Assembly (NCBI GenBank): GCA_012727895.1
Contig: JAAYGG010000039.1
Location: forward strand, 1-39,864
Reading direction: 5' to 3'
Origin: Bacillota bacterium
GTDB lineage: Bacteria > Bacillota > UBA4882 > UBA10575
Length of the DNA stretch: 39,864 bases
This document shows, piece after piece, positions 22,780 through 30,645 of this stretch. Each line of letters begins with the position of its first letter. Within the stretch, counting starts at the first letter, position 1. The position numbers and the translations under genes were made by a program. Under the pieces are notes generated by a model. The model was not told where the DNA came from. It saw nothing but the letters and a program-made list of their open reading frames with translations, and searched no databases.

Positions 22780-23811
22780 TTGTTTACAGGCATCAAAAAA
22801 ATTCCCCTTTTTGCTCTGGTTTTTTTCCTTCAAGGCTGCCCCTTATGGGAATACCTGGAGCCGCCGGCGCCGGCGCCGGACGGCCCGCGGGGGGAGTTGA
22901 GCGAGGCCCGGGAGGTTATTTATTCTTTTTTGCATGCCAGGATCGCCGGTGAACCCGAAGAGGAGCTTAGGGCTTACTTGACTTCCGAAGCATGGAATGA
23001 TTACCGGGAAAACGGCCTGGCTTTGCAGGCTGCGGGGAGCCCCGGTTTTGTCGCCTGCCGCATCCAGGATGAGTCGGTACTTACGGACGGGCGGTTCGGT
23101 TTTACCGTTCTCATGCAGGAAGTGGTAGCGGACCCGCTGCGCGCTGAGAATCACACGGAGGATCTCATTGTCAGCTTTGATGAGGAGGAATACCGGATCT
23201 CCTCTGCCCGTTTGCTAAAGAGGACCCGGGTACGGGCGGAGGAGGCCGTGTTGACGTGGGAGAGGGAGGAGAACGGGAAGAAGAGGGAAACCCGGCTGAT
23301 CACCCTTACGGATCTGCCTCCGGAGACGGAGGGGCAAAGAGTCGGCAGGGAAGCTTACTCCACCTTGATTCTTTCGCCGTTGGAGAAGGGGATGGCCTTT
23401 GGCACGCGGGGGGAAAACGGGCTGGTGGCCCTTTTGAACTGGGAGGAATCGGGGCCCGCCGCGGAAAATCCTTTTCACCCGGTTGCGCTTTTGCCGGGCG
23501 GGGCCGCGGATCTGCTTATTTATTCTCCTGACGGGCGGTATCTGGCTGTAGAAACGGAGGACCAGGAGGGGAGCAGGGGGATTGCAGTCTATGAGACCGG
23601 GGGGGAACGGGAGGAGGTCGCGCTCGACCTCGAGGAGGATTTCCCACTGGACCTTTATACCCTGGCTTTGCGGCGTTGGGAGCCGCAGGGGAAGAGAATT
23701 TTGATCCGGGTTGATCCGCGCCGGGAGGGCGGCGAGGCCGACCAGGGGAAACTGGGTACCTGGTCGGTGGCGATTCCTTCGGGGGAAAAGGAGAAGTTGC
23801 TGGGGGGATGA
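22780..23811 (+). CDS. Lipoprotein with NTF2-like and beta-propeller-like parts
   Basis: 343 residues. The N-terminus FTGIKKIPLFALVFFLQGCP is a type II signal peptide with lipobox LQGC, so the protein is predicted to be lipid-anchored. Residues about 40-150 (AREVIYSFLHARIAGEPEEE, LTSEAWNDYRENG) look like an NTF2/DUF4878-type alpha-beta domain. The C-terminal half has PD40/WD40-like strands (LLIYSPDGRYLAVETED, GIAVYETGG). TTG 22780 is preferred because GGGAGGACGAGG precedes it; ATG 22762 is also in frame. It is divergent from the barrel gene. Function unknown. Confidence 0.68.
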   Translation: MFTGIKKIPLFALVFFLQGCPLWEYLEPPAPAPDGPRGELSEAREVIYSFLHARIAGEPEEELRAYLTSEAWNDYRENGLALQAAGSPGFVACRIQDESVLTDGRFGFTVLMQEVVADPLRAENHTEDLIVSFDEEEYRISSARLLKRTRVRAEEAVLTWEREENGKKRETRLITLTDLPPETEGQRVGREAYSTLILSPLEKGMAFGTRGENGLVALLNWEESGPAAENPFHPVALLPGGAADLLIYSPDGRYLAVETEDQEGSRGIAVYETGGEREEVALDLEEDFPLDLYTLALRRWEPQGKRILIRVDPRREGGEADQGKLGTWSVAIPSGEKEKLLGG

Positions 23812-23865
23812 GGAGCGGTTAATGGGGGTGAGCGAAGATTGGGGTGTAGTGGAAATGATGGCTCT

Positions 23866-24294
23866 TTGCCGGATTGCCGGCAGACGCGACGTTATAAGCG
23901 TCGCATGGCTGCGTTGCTCGGTCCGGGCGGTGCTCGAAGCTGGCGGGGGCTCCGGGAAACCGGCACCAAGGAATCCGGCCGGGCTACTAAGGCTCGGCGG
24001 GAAGGAAAACCGGGTACGTGGCTTACGGGACCTCCATGTCCCGGAAACCACCACGCCGCCTCCTGCGGCTTGCCCCGGTTTTCCCTCCCCCCTCGCCAAG
24101 CATGCCCAGGGCCGTCTTCCCAGGCTCCGGTTTCCCGGAGCCCCCGCCAGACGGGGAAATTTCGTGTAAGCCAAGGAATCCAACCGGATTGCCAAGGCTC
24201 CGTGCGAGCGACGAGTGACGAGTACCGAGCAACCAGTCAGCCTGCCGGCAATCCGGCAAGGGCACCCCCCGGCGCGCTGGGGTTGGGCGCCGGG
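23866..24294. repeat. Large imperfect palindrome, MITE- or REP-like element
   Basis: This roughly 430-bp non-coding stretch folds back on itself. Blocks on the left recur inverted on the right: TTGCCGGATTGCCGGCAG (23866-23883) with 24242-24259, GTTGCTCGGT (23913-23922) with 24224-24233, a perfect 24-bp block (23940-23963) with 24127-24150, and GGAAAACCGGG with CCCGGTTTTCC nearer the centre. A GC hairpin (CCCCGGCGC/GCGCCGGGG) closes the right side to 24294. Tandem GAGYRAC-like units lie at about 24206-24233. No protein-coding sequence is supported here. The remaining bases to 24491 show nothing clear. Confidence 0.7.
24243..24294 (-). repeat. 52-bp inverted repeat, copy A
   Basis: Identical in 51 of 52 positions to the reverse complement of 27505-27556. 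It contains a TGCCGG-CAAT-CCGGCA hairpin and a CCCGGCGC...GCGCCGGG hairpin. It forms the right end of the large palindrome. Confidence 0.85.
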
Positions 24295-24491
24295 GCTGAG
24301 TCTGGTTTTCTGCTGAGACGGGGGTATGGGTTAAGTACCGGAAGATGGGTGGTAAATCACAGGTCGCGCGTTAAGGGAGATGAGTTCCTAGAAGGATGAC
24401 CGGTATTCTTTGGGAAATCCCGGTTGCCGGGGGCGGGCGGGAATGATATACTTAAGGATGGAGTTGGTTTTGGTGTTTTTTCTTCCCAGGG

Positions 24492-25622
24492 TTGAGGAAG
24501 GCCTTTAACCATCCGGTATTCCAGGAACGGTGGGAGCAGGTGACCCGGGCGGCGCTGGCTCTCATCTTTTACCTTCCGGAAAGCCTCTGGCCCTATCTGC
24601 CCTTCCTGGGGACCGCCGTCTTTACCGGTGTGGGGATTCCCCTCCCGGCCGGCCTTTGGCTGGTGTGGGGCCTCCTTGCCACGCTGCGGGCGGCCGGTTG
24701 GGCAGGTTTGGGCTATTTCCTTAGAGAAGCCCTGGTTATCTTCACCGCCATCTCCTGCGGGTCTTTTCTCCGGCGGCAGGCGCGGGCCGGGCGGCAACCA
24801 TTGGGAATGGGTTTTTTCAGCCTTATTCTCCTGCCCATGGTGGTTTTAGGCCTGTTCCAGGCTGCGGCGGGACCGTTGGCCCCGCCTTCCTGGCTCGATC
24901 CCCAGCAGCGGCGGGTGGTTCCTTTTCGCATCACCGGTACATTGGACAACCCTAATCTCTTTGGCATGGTCCTGTCCTTCATTTTCCCGTTGCTCCTGGC
25001 CGCGATTGAGAGAACGGAACGGGGAATGGGACGCAGGCGGCTTTTTTATATCTTCGCCTGTTTGCTGCATGCCGCCGCCTTGCTTTTTACCTTTTCCCGC
25101 ACAGCCTGGCTGGCGGCAGTAACCGCGCTTCTGGTTTTCCAGGGGCGGGAGTGGAAGCCCCTGCTTTTACGCTTGGCAATCCTGTTTTTCTTTGTTTTTC
25201 TGGTTTTCCCGCCGTTACGGGCCAGGTTGTTCCCACCCGGTGGCCTGTGGCAGGACAGTACGGTGGCGTACCGCTGGCAAATCTGGGAAACCTCCTGGGA
25301 GTTATTCAAGGCAAATCCCTTGGGAACGGGGAGCGGCGGGTTCCGGCGCGCATTTTCCCAGCGCCGGTTTCCTGCTCTTCATGCCCATAACCAGTTGTTA
25401 CATATAGGCGTAGAACAGGGGATCCCCGGGGTGCTTCTTTTTTGCTGCGTGGCATACCTGGGGCTCTCCGGGCCGGTGAAAACCACGGGCCAGAGGGGGG
25501 CCCGGGCCGCCCTCTGCGGCCAGTTGGCGGCGGGTCTGACTGAGACCCCGTGGGCGGATCCCTTGCTCTTATTCCTTTTTTGGTGCGGATGGGCTTATTT
25601 GCGGGAGGCGGCTGATGGCTAA
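24492..25622 (+). CDS. O-antigen ligase-like (Wzy_C family) membrane protein
   Basis: 376 residues with about ten hydrophobic membrane segments. The conserved polymerase/ligase region is recognisable: RITGTLDNPNLFGMVLSF, FTFSRTAWLAAVTALLVF, then a large external loop and NPLGTGSGGFRRAF followed by HAHNQLLHIGVEQGIPGVLLF, with the family's histidine and arginine residues. Such proteins join or polymerise undecaprenyl-linked glycans outside the cytoplasmic membrane. TTG 24492 is the only reasonable start, with a weak ribosome site. It overlaps csaB by 8 bases, so it is likely to act on a cell-wall glycan together with CsaB and the GT26 enzyme. Confidence 0.8.
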   Translation: MRKAFNHPVFQERWEQVTRAALALIFYLPESLWPYLPFLGTAVFTGVGIPLPAGLWLVWGLLATLRAAGWAGLGYFLREALVIFTAISCGSFLRRQARAGRQPLGMGFFSLILLPMVVLGLFQAAAGPLAPPSWLDPQQRRVVPFRITGTLDNPNLFGMVLSFIFPLLLAAIERTERGMGRRRLFYIFACLLHAAALLFTFSRTAWLAAVTALLVFQGREWKPLLLRLAILFFFVFLVFPPLRARLFPPGGLWQDSTVAYRWQIWETSWELFKANPLGTGSGGFRRAFSQRRFPALHAHNQLLHIGVEQGIPGVLLFCCVAYLGLSGPVKTTGQRGARAALCGQLAAGLTETPWADPLLLFLFWCGWAYLREAADG

Positions 25623-26718
25623 GGTTTATCTATTCGGGTATTATGGCTTTGGCAATCTCGGCGACGAATTAATGGCCAGGTATTTTCTTTCCCAGATTCG
25701 TGAGGCCTTCCCCGAAACCGGGCTCGTGCTCTTAACCGGGGACCCCCGGTCACTCCCGGAGTTCGGGGAAGAACGGATCTCCCGGTGGAATCTGCCCCAC
25801 CTCGCCAAACTGTTGCAGCCGGGGGATCTCCTGGTGGGCGGCGGCGGCAGTATTTTTCAAGACGCCACCAGCAAAAGGAGCCTCCTTTATTATTTATCCC
25901 TCTTGAGCCTGGCCGACCGGAGGAAAGCCCGGGTGATGCTTTTCGGGCAAGGTTTTGGTCCTTTGTCGGCTCCGGGCGCGTGGGCCACCGGGCGGGCTTT
26001 GCGGAAGGTCAGGGCGCTCTCTTGCCGTGACCCGCTTTCCGCCGGGTTATTAGAGAAGATGGGGGTGACCTGCGACCGGTTCCGGGTGGGGGTGGACCCC
26101 CTTTGGGACCTGCCGGGGGCCGGACCGGCCGGGCTGCATAAGTATAAAGAAGAGAAAAAGCAGGGACCGCGGCCGGCCAGGAAGAAGAAACCGGCGGCGC
26201 CGCCGGTGATCGGGGTCTTTCTCCGCCGGGGCCGGGAGAAATACAAATATGCGTTGCTCAAAGCCGTGGAAAAGGAGTTTCCCGGGTCGGTACGCCTCTT
26301 TGCCCTGGCGCCCGGGGACGCCTTTGGCCTCCAGGGGCCGGCTGCAGCCGGCCGTCACCGCTACCGTCCTGCTGTTTTCCTGGAGAACCAGGAGCAATTG
26401 GAGAAGGCCTGTTCCGGCCTTTCCCTGGTAATCGGGGAGCGGCTCCACGGGTTGTTGTTCGCCGCCCGCCTGGGGGTTCCCGGCATCGGCTTGGGCGATG
26501 ACCCGAAGATCACCGTTTTCTGCCGCGAACTGGGTTGGCCCGCTTTTTCCTGGCAGGAGCCGGATCTGGGCGAGAAAATCCGGAAGGCGTTGGCTGATCT
26601 TTGGCCGTCCTATTCCCACATTCGCCAGGAAACCCTGGCCGTGCGGGAAAGGATGATGGCAACAGCCAGGGAGGACCGGTTATGGTTTTTGGAACGGATC
26701 AGGGAGGAACTGTGTTAA
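25615..26718 (+). CDS. csaB: CsaB polysaccharide pyruvyl transferase
   Basis: 367 residues. CsaB adds ketal pyruvate to the secondary cell-wall polymer that SLH domains bind. YLFGYYGFGNLGDELMARYF at the N-terminus, DLLVGGGGSIFQDATSKRS, LFGQGFGPL, SCRDPLSAGLL and IGERLHGLLFAARLGVP are the expected blocks; the ERLH histidine and nearby arginines are catalytic candidates. A basic, low-complexity insertion (KEEKKQGPRPARKKK near residue 180) separates the two Rossmann halves. An SLH protein is encoded 2 kb downstream, a fitting client. Confidence 0.92.
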   Translation: MAKVYLFGYYGFGNLGDELMARYFLSQIREAFPETGLVLLTGDPRSLPEFGEERISRWNLPHLAKLLQPGDLLVGGGGSIFQDATSKRSLLYYLSLLSLADRRKARVMLFGQGFGPLSAPGAWATGRALRKVRALSCRDPLSAGLLEKMGVTCDRFRVGVDPLWDLPGAGPAGLHKYKEEKKQGPRPARKKKPAAPPVIGVFLRRGREKYKYALLKAVEKEFPGSVRLFALAPGDAFGLQGPAAAGRHRYRPAVFLENQEQLEKACSGLSLVIGERLHGLLFAARLGVPGIGLGDDPKITVFCRELGWPAFSWQEPDLGEKIRKALADLWPSYSHIRQETLAVRERMMATAREDRLWFLERIREELC

Positions 26719-26719
26719 A

Positions 26720-27478
26720 ATGGGGAAAGAAACCACGGTTTTGGGCCTGCCGGTGCACGCCGTCACGATGGCGGAGGCGGTGGCAGAGATCCGGCAGGCG
26801 CTGGTTACAGGAAGACGGATGCGGGTGATCACCCTCAACCCCGAGATGGTGATGGCCGCCCGGCGACAACCTGAACTCGACGCCGCGCTGCGCCAGGGGG
26901 ATTTGGTTGTCCCCGACGGGTACGGCGTTGTTTGGGCGCTCCGGCGTTCCGGCTGTAAAGGGTTGGAGCGGGTCGCCGGGGTCGACTTGGTGGAGAGCCT
27001 TTTTGCCGCCGGCGTCCCCGGAGGGCTCCGCGCCTTTCTCCTAGGTGGCGCCGCCGGGGTGGCGGAGGCAGCGGCCACACGGATCACCGCCCGCTGGCCG
27101 GGGGTGCGCGTGGTAGGAACGGCCCATGGTTATTTTCCACCCCCGGACGAAGACGAAGTAATCCGGAGGATTAATGCCGCCCGCCCCCAGTTGCTATTGG
27201 TGGGGATGGGCCTGCCCCGCCAGGAGGTCTGGCTGGCGGAGAACTGGGCTAAACTCCAGGTGACGGTGGGGATTGGCGTGGGAGGCGCTTTGGATCTTTG
27301 GGCGGGAAGGGTGAAGCGTGCTCCCCACTTGTGGCGGAAGGGCAGGCTGGAATGGTTATACCGGGCCCTGCAAGAGCCGGCCCGCTTCCGGCGGTTGCTG
27401 GTCCTGCCGGGTTTTATCCGGCTGGTGTGGCGGGAGATCAGGTTGGCCAAGCGGGCTCTTAAAGTGTTGGCAGAGTAG
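26720..27478 (+). CDS. tagA: WecG/TagA/CpsF family (GT26) glycosyltransferase
   Basis: 252 residues. GT26 enzymes such as TagA/TarA transfer ManNAc to undecaprenyl-PP-GlcNAc at the cytoplasmic face of the membrane. Conserved blocks are RVITLNPEMVMAARR, VVPDGYGVVWALRR (catalytic Asp in PDG), LLGGAAGVAEAAA, VVGTAHGYF, LLVGMGLPRQEVWL and VGIGVGGALDLWAGRVKRAP, with the membrane-associating basic C-terminus. It begins one base after the csaB stop. It probably makes the linkage disaccharide of the wall polymer that CsaB pyruvylates; the sugar is not proven. Confidence 0.9.
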   Translation: MGKETTVLGLPVHAVTMAEAVAEIRQALVTGRRMRVITLNPEMVMAARRQPELDAALRQGDLVVPDGYGVVWALRRSGCKGLERVAGVDLVESLFAAGVPGGLRAFLLGGAAGVAEAAATRITARWPGVRVVGTAHGYFPPPDEDEVIRRINAARPQLLLVGMGLPRQEVWLAENWAKLQVTVGIGVGGALDLWAGRVKRAPHLWRKGRLEWLYRALQEPARFRRLLVLPGFIRLVWREIRLAKRALKVLAE

Positions 27479-27504
27479 AATGAATACATAAAACCAAGCC
27501 CGGG

Positions 27505-27556
27505 CCCGGCGCTCAACCCCAGCGCGCCGGGGGGTGCCCTTGCCGGATTGCCGGCA
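27505..27556 (+). repeat. 52-bp inverted repeat, copy B
   Basis: Partner of 24243-24294 with one mismatch (position 27513). Together the copies bracket the three glycan genes. The following 50 bases contain ACGAG-type short repeats similar in kind to those next to copy A. Confidence 0.85.
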
Positions 27557-27619
27557 AAAAGCCGTCAGTACCACCCACTACCACTCAACGAGCCACGAGC
27601 AACGAGGAGGTGCCCCAGG

Positions 27620-28498
27620 TTGACCAAGCGCACCGGAGAAAGGCTCCGGCGGGAGCTTATGGACTATGCCGGTATTTTCATCGGGGCGAACCTGGCCGCC
27701 CTGGCCCTGGTCTGGTTTTTGATCCCCAACCGGATCGCCGCCGGGGGGGTGAGCGGGCTTGCCATCATCTTTTATCATCTATGGCGGTGGCCGGTAGGAC
27801 TGGTGATCTTTTTCTTGAATACCCCACTTTTCCTGGCTTATCTCCGTCTTTTCGGCCCCCGTCACTGGGTGAAGAGCTTCTTCGGCGCCCTGCTGCTGCC
27901 GGCGGCCGTGGCCTACTGGGAGGGGCTGGCGCAGCCGCTGACCACCGATCCACTGCTCGCCTCCTTATACGGCGGGTTCCTCGGCGGCTTGGGGATGGGC
28001 ATCGCCTTCCGGTACCGGGGGAATACCGGGGGTACCGATTTGGCCGCCCGGATCTTCTCCCACCTGGCCCCGGTCTCAACCGGATACGGGTTGATGCTCA
28101 TTGACGGTCTGGTGATCCTCCTGGCCGGGTTGATCTTTAAAACCCCCGAGATCATGCTCTACGCCATTATTGCTTTGGCGGTGACCGGGAAGACCATTGA
28201 TTTAGTTATGGAAGGTTTCAATTATTCCAAAGGCGCTCTCATCATCTCGGATCATGCCGAAGCCATTGCCAGGCGGGTGCTGAAGGAGTTAGGACGGGGA
28301 GTTACCGGCTTGAGCGGCCGTGGCCTCTATTCGGGCCGTGGCAAGGAGGTCCTCTTTTGTGTGGTCGGGCGGGGAGAAACAACCCGTCTCAAAGAGCTGG
28401 TCCGGGCCGAAGACCCCCGGGCCTTTGTGGTCATCGCCAATGTCCACGAGGTTTTGGGGGAAGGTTTCTCCGCAATGACGGATGAAGTTAACGATTAA
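27620..28498 (+). CDS. YitT family membrane protein (DUF161 + DUF2179)
   Basis: 292 residues. Five hydrophobic segments in the N-terminal two thirds (IFIGANLAALALVWFLIP, GVSGLAIIFYHLW, GFLGGLGMGIAFRYRGNTGG, IDGLVILLAGLIF) match the YitT/DUF161 membrane domain, and the C-terminus (KGALIISDHAEAIARRVL to VVIANVHEVLGEGF) is the soluble DUF2179 domain. The transported or sensed compound is not known. TTG 27620 is chosen since GAGGAGGTG is 8 bases upstream. Confidence 0.88.
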   Translation: MTKRTGERLRRELMDYAGIFIGANLAALALVWFLIPNRIAAGGVSGLAIIFYHLWRWPVGLVIFFLNTPLFLAYLRLFGPRHWVKSFFGALLLPAAVAYWEGLAQPLTTDPLLASLYGGFLGGLGMGIAFRYRGNTGGTDLAARIFSHLAPVSTGYGLMLIDGLVILLAGLIFKTPEIMLYAIIALAVTGKTIDLVMEGFNYSKGALIISDHAEAIARRVLKELGRGVTGLSGRGLYSGRGKEVLFCVVGRGETTRLKELVRAEDPRAFVVIANVHEVLGEGFSAMTDEVND

Positions 28499-28530
28499 AC
28501 GACCGGGTAGATTTCAAAAAAGAAAATATC

Positions 28531-28559
28531 TTGAGAATCAGGAAGGAATTTGTTTATGA
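28531..28559 (+). promoter_or_regulatory. Possible promoter of the SLH gene
   Basis: TTGAGA (28531-28536), 17 bases, TTATGA (28554-28559). The AT-rich stretch 28499-28631 has other near-matches (TAATAT at 28568), so the exact boxes are uncertain. Confidence 0.35.
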
Positions 28560-28631
28560 GCCGCGAATAATATAGTGGAAGGAGAGTATATATTTAGGGG
28601 CTATTAATTATCACAAAGGGAGGGATGAAAG

Positions 28632-29165
28632 ATGAAAAAAGCATTGGTCCTATTGGTTGCGGCGATAATGCTGTTCACTGCCGTACCGGTGGTATTGGGG
28701 GCATTTGAGGACTCCCCGAAACCTTCTCACTGGGTATATGACCAGTTTATGTTGGTCTATAACTCCGGATTACTTAAAGGGTATCCCGATGGGACCTTTA
28801 AGGGAGAAAGGCATGCCACCCGTTACGAAATGGTCGAATTAACCGCGAGAGTACTCCGGTTATTCGAAGCCAGGCTGTCAGAGGCAGTGGGCCTCACCGA
28901 GGATCAGGTCAAAGCCATCATCGCCGAAGAACTGGGCGAAGATACTGACGCAGGAAGACTGTACAATGCGTTAAAGGCTTTGGAGAAAGAATTCCGCGAG
29001 GATCTCGATGCCATGGGCGTCAGGGTAACCCTGCTGGAGACAAAGGTCGCCGAGATGGAAGAGAAAGTTGAAACCGCAGCAAAAGACGCCAAGAGCGCCA
29101 AAACCTTCAGCATCATCGGGATTATCCTGGGCGTGGTCGGGATCGCGCTTGGTCTTGGTTCCTAA
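28632..29165 (+). CDS. SLH-domain protein with coiled coil and C-terminal hydrophobic segment
   Basis: 177 residues. Signal peptide to about residue 23 (VVLG|AFED). One SLH domain follows (FEDSPKPSHWVYDQFMLV, NSGLLKGYPDGTFKGE, ATRYEMVELTARVL). Residues about 85-155 are charged and heptad-like (LEKEFREDLDAMG, LLETKVAEMEEKVETAAKD), a likely coiled coil. The last 20 residues (TFSIIGIILGVVGIALGLGS) are a glycine-rich hydrophobic helix. SLH plus coiled coil plus terminal membrane helix is the plan of Thermotoga Omp-alpha and, with a barrel instead of a helix, of OmpM tethers, on a small scale. SLH binding would depend on the pyruvylated polymer made by CsaB. GGGAGGG precedes the ATG. Single gene with its own terminator. 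Confidence 0.82.
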   Translation: MKKALVLLVAAIMLFTAVPVVLGAFEDSPKPSHWVYDQFMLVYNSGLLKGYPDGTFKGERHATRYEMVELTARVLRLFEARLSEAVGLTEDQVKAIIAEELGEDTDAGRLYNALKALEKEFREDLDAMGVRVTLLETKVAEMEEKVETAAKDAKSAKTFSIIGIILGVVGIALGLGS

Positions 29166-29224
29166 TCCCATCTGTTATTCATCTGAATACTAGAGGCGAA
29201 CGAATAGATTATTTAATAATAGGA

Positions 29225-29256
29225 GGGCCGTATTCCAATGCGGCCCGGTTTTTTTT
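29225..29256 (+). terminator. Terminator of the SLH gene
   Basis: GGGCCG (29225-29230) with CGGCCC (29241-29246), with an inner ATT/AAT pairing, followed by GG and eight T. Confidence 0.88.
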
Positions 29257-29265
29257 GGCAATTTC

Positions 29266-29294
29266 TTGACACCCTGGAGCGGGTATGTTAAATT
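29266..29294 (+). promoter_or_regulatory. Promoter of hisD-hisB
   Basis: Consensus TTGACA (29266-29271), 17-base spacer, TAAATT (29289-29294). It lies 24 bases before the hisD ATG, so the leader is short. Confidence 0.7.
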
Positions 29295-29317
29295 ATTCGT
29301 GACAGGGGGGGAGACCA

Positions 29318-30643
29318 ATGCGGATTTTAAAAACCGCTACAGACCTTGAAGAAGTCCGTTCGCTTTTGGCCCGCCGCCCGTTTTCTGTGAAAACAGAAGG
29401 AGAAATCCGCCGGACAGTTGAGGAGATTCTCTCCCGGGTGCGGCAAGAAGGCGACAAGGCTCTGGTGGATTTTACCAAGGCTTATGATGGTGTGGATTTA
29501 ACCGGCACCGGGATCAAGGTGAAAGAGGAGGAACTGCAGGCGGCCCGGGCCAAGGTGACGCCGGAGTTCCTTGATGCTTTGCGCACGGCGAAAGAGAATA
29601 TCCTCCATTATCACAGGCAGCAGGTTTCCCGCTCCTGGACGCTCTATGAGAAGGACGGGATTCTCCTCGGCCAGAGATATCTTCCTTTGGATTCAGCCGG
29701 GTTGTATGTCCCGGGCGGGACCGGCGGCAAGACGCCGCTGGTTTCCTCGGTTTTGATGAACGCATTGCCGGCGGTGGTCGCCGGGGTTTCCCGGATTATC
29801 ATGTGTACCCCGCCCAGGCAGGACGGGACGGTGGAACCGCATCTTCTCGTTGCCGCCCTTGAAACCGGGGTGACCGAGATCTATAAATTAGGCGGGGCGC
29901 AGGCCATTGCCGCCATGGCTTATGGTACGGAGACGGTGCCGCGGGTTGACAAGATTGTCGGGCCCGGCAATAACTATGTGACCATGGCAAAACAATTGGT
30001 CTACGGCGAAGTGGGCCTGGATTCCCTGGCCGGCCCCAGTGAGATCCTTATTGTTGCCGATGAGACCGCTTCCCCCCGGCTGGTGGCAGCGGATCTCCTT
30101 TCCCAGGCCGAGCACGGGCCGGTGGACGAGGCCGCGGCGATCCTCCTTACGCCCAGTGAGTGGCTGGTGGAGGAGGTAGCCCGGGAGGTGGAACGGCAGT
30201 TGGCGACGCTGCCCAGGAAAGAGATTGCCCGGGCCTGCCTGGAGAAGAACGGCGGTCTGGTTTTAACCAGGGATCTGGCGGAAGCGGTGGAACTCGCCAA
30301 TTTCTCCGCCCCGGAACATTTGGAGCTGATGGTGGCGGACCCCCATTACTGGCTGACCAAAGTCCGGCATGCCGGCGCCGTCTTTTTGGGGAGCTTTACT
30401 CCGGAGTCCGTCGGCGACTATGTGGCCGGGAGCAACCATGTTTTGCCCACCGGCGGTACGGCACGGTTCGCTTCCGCCTTGAGTGTTGATGATTTTGTCA
30501 AGAAGATGAGTATTGTGTCTTACAGCAGTGAAGGACTGGCGAAGTTCGGGCCGGCTGCCACAGTCCTGGCGCGCGTGGAAGGCCTGGAGGCCCACGCCCG
30601 GGCGGTGGATATCCGCCTGGAGGATAAGGAAGGGCGGGGATAA
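29318..30643 (+). CDS. hisD: Histidinol dehydrogenase
   Basis: 441 residues, normal HisD length, zinc enzyme for the last two oxidations of L-histidinol to histidine using NAD. Blocks seen: LYVPGGTGGKTPLVSSVLM, YKLGGAQAIAAMAYGT, KIVGPGNNYVTMAKQ, DSLAGPSEILIVAD, LLSQAEHGP (zinc ligands Gln and His), and NFSAPEHLELMV (catalytic Glu-His). ATG follows GGGGGGAG. The gene pairs with hisB only; other his genes must lie elsewhere. Confidence 0.97.
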   Translation: MRILKTATDLEEVRSLLARRPFSVKTEGEIRRTVEEILSRVRQEGDKALVDFTKAYDGVDLTGTGIKVKEEELQAARAKVTPEFLDALRTAKENILHYHRQQVSRSWTLYEKDGILLGQRYLPLDSAGLYVPGGTGGKTPLVSSVLMNALPAVVAGVSRIIMCTPPRQDGTVEPHLLVAALETGVTEIYKLGGAQAIAAMAYGTETVPRVDKIVGPGNNYVTMAKQLVYGEVGLDSLAGPSEILIVADETASPRLVAADLLSQAEHGPVDEAAAILLTPSEWLVEEVAREVERQLATLPRKEIARACLEKNGGLVLTRDLAEAVELANFSAPEHLELMVADPHYWLTKVRHAGAVFLGSFTPESVGDYVAGSNHVLPTGGTARFASALSVDDFVKKMSIVSYSSEGLAKFGPAATVLARVEGLEAHARAVDIRLEDKEGRG

Positions 30644-30645
30644 AA

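Noticed and set aside
23812-24400. Long open frames (up to 186 codons) across the palindrome, both strands
   Set aside because: Their translations are rich in Pro/Gly/Arg from GC-rich repeats, lack ribosome sites and mirror each other because the DNA is palindromic.
24492-27478. Glycan cassette as a classical transposon
   Set aside because: No transposase or integrase lies between the inverted repeats, and no target duplication is visible; kept only as a bracketed segment.
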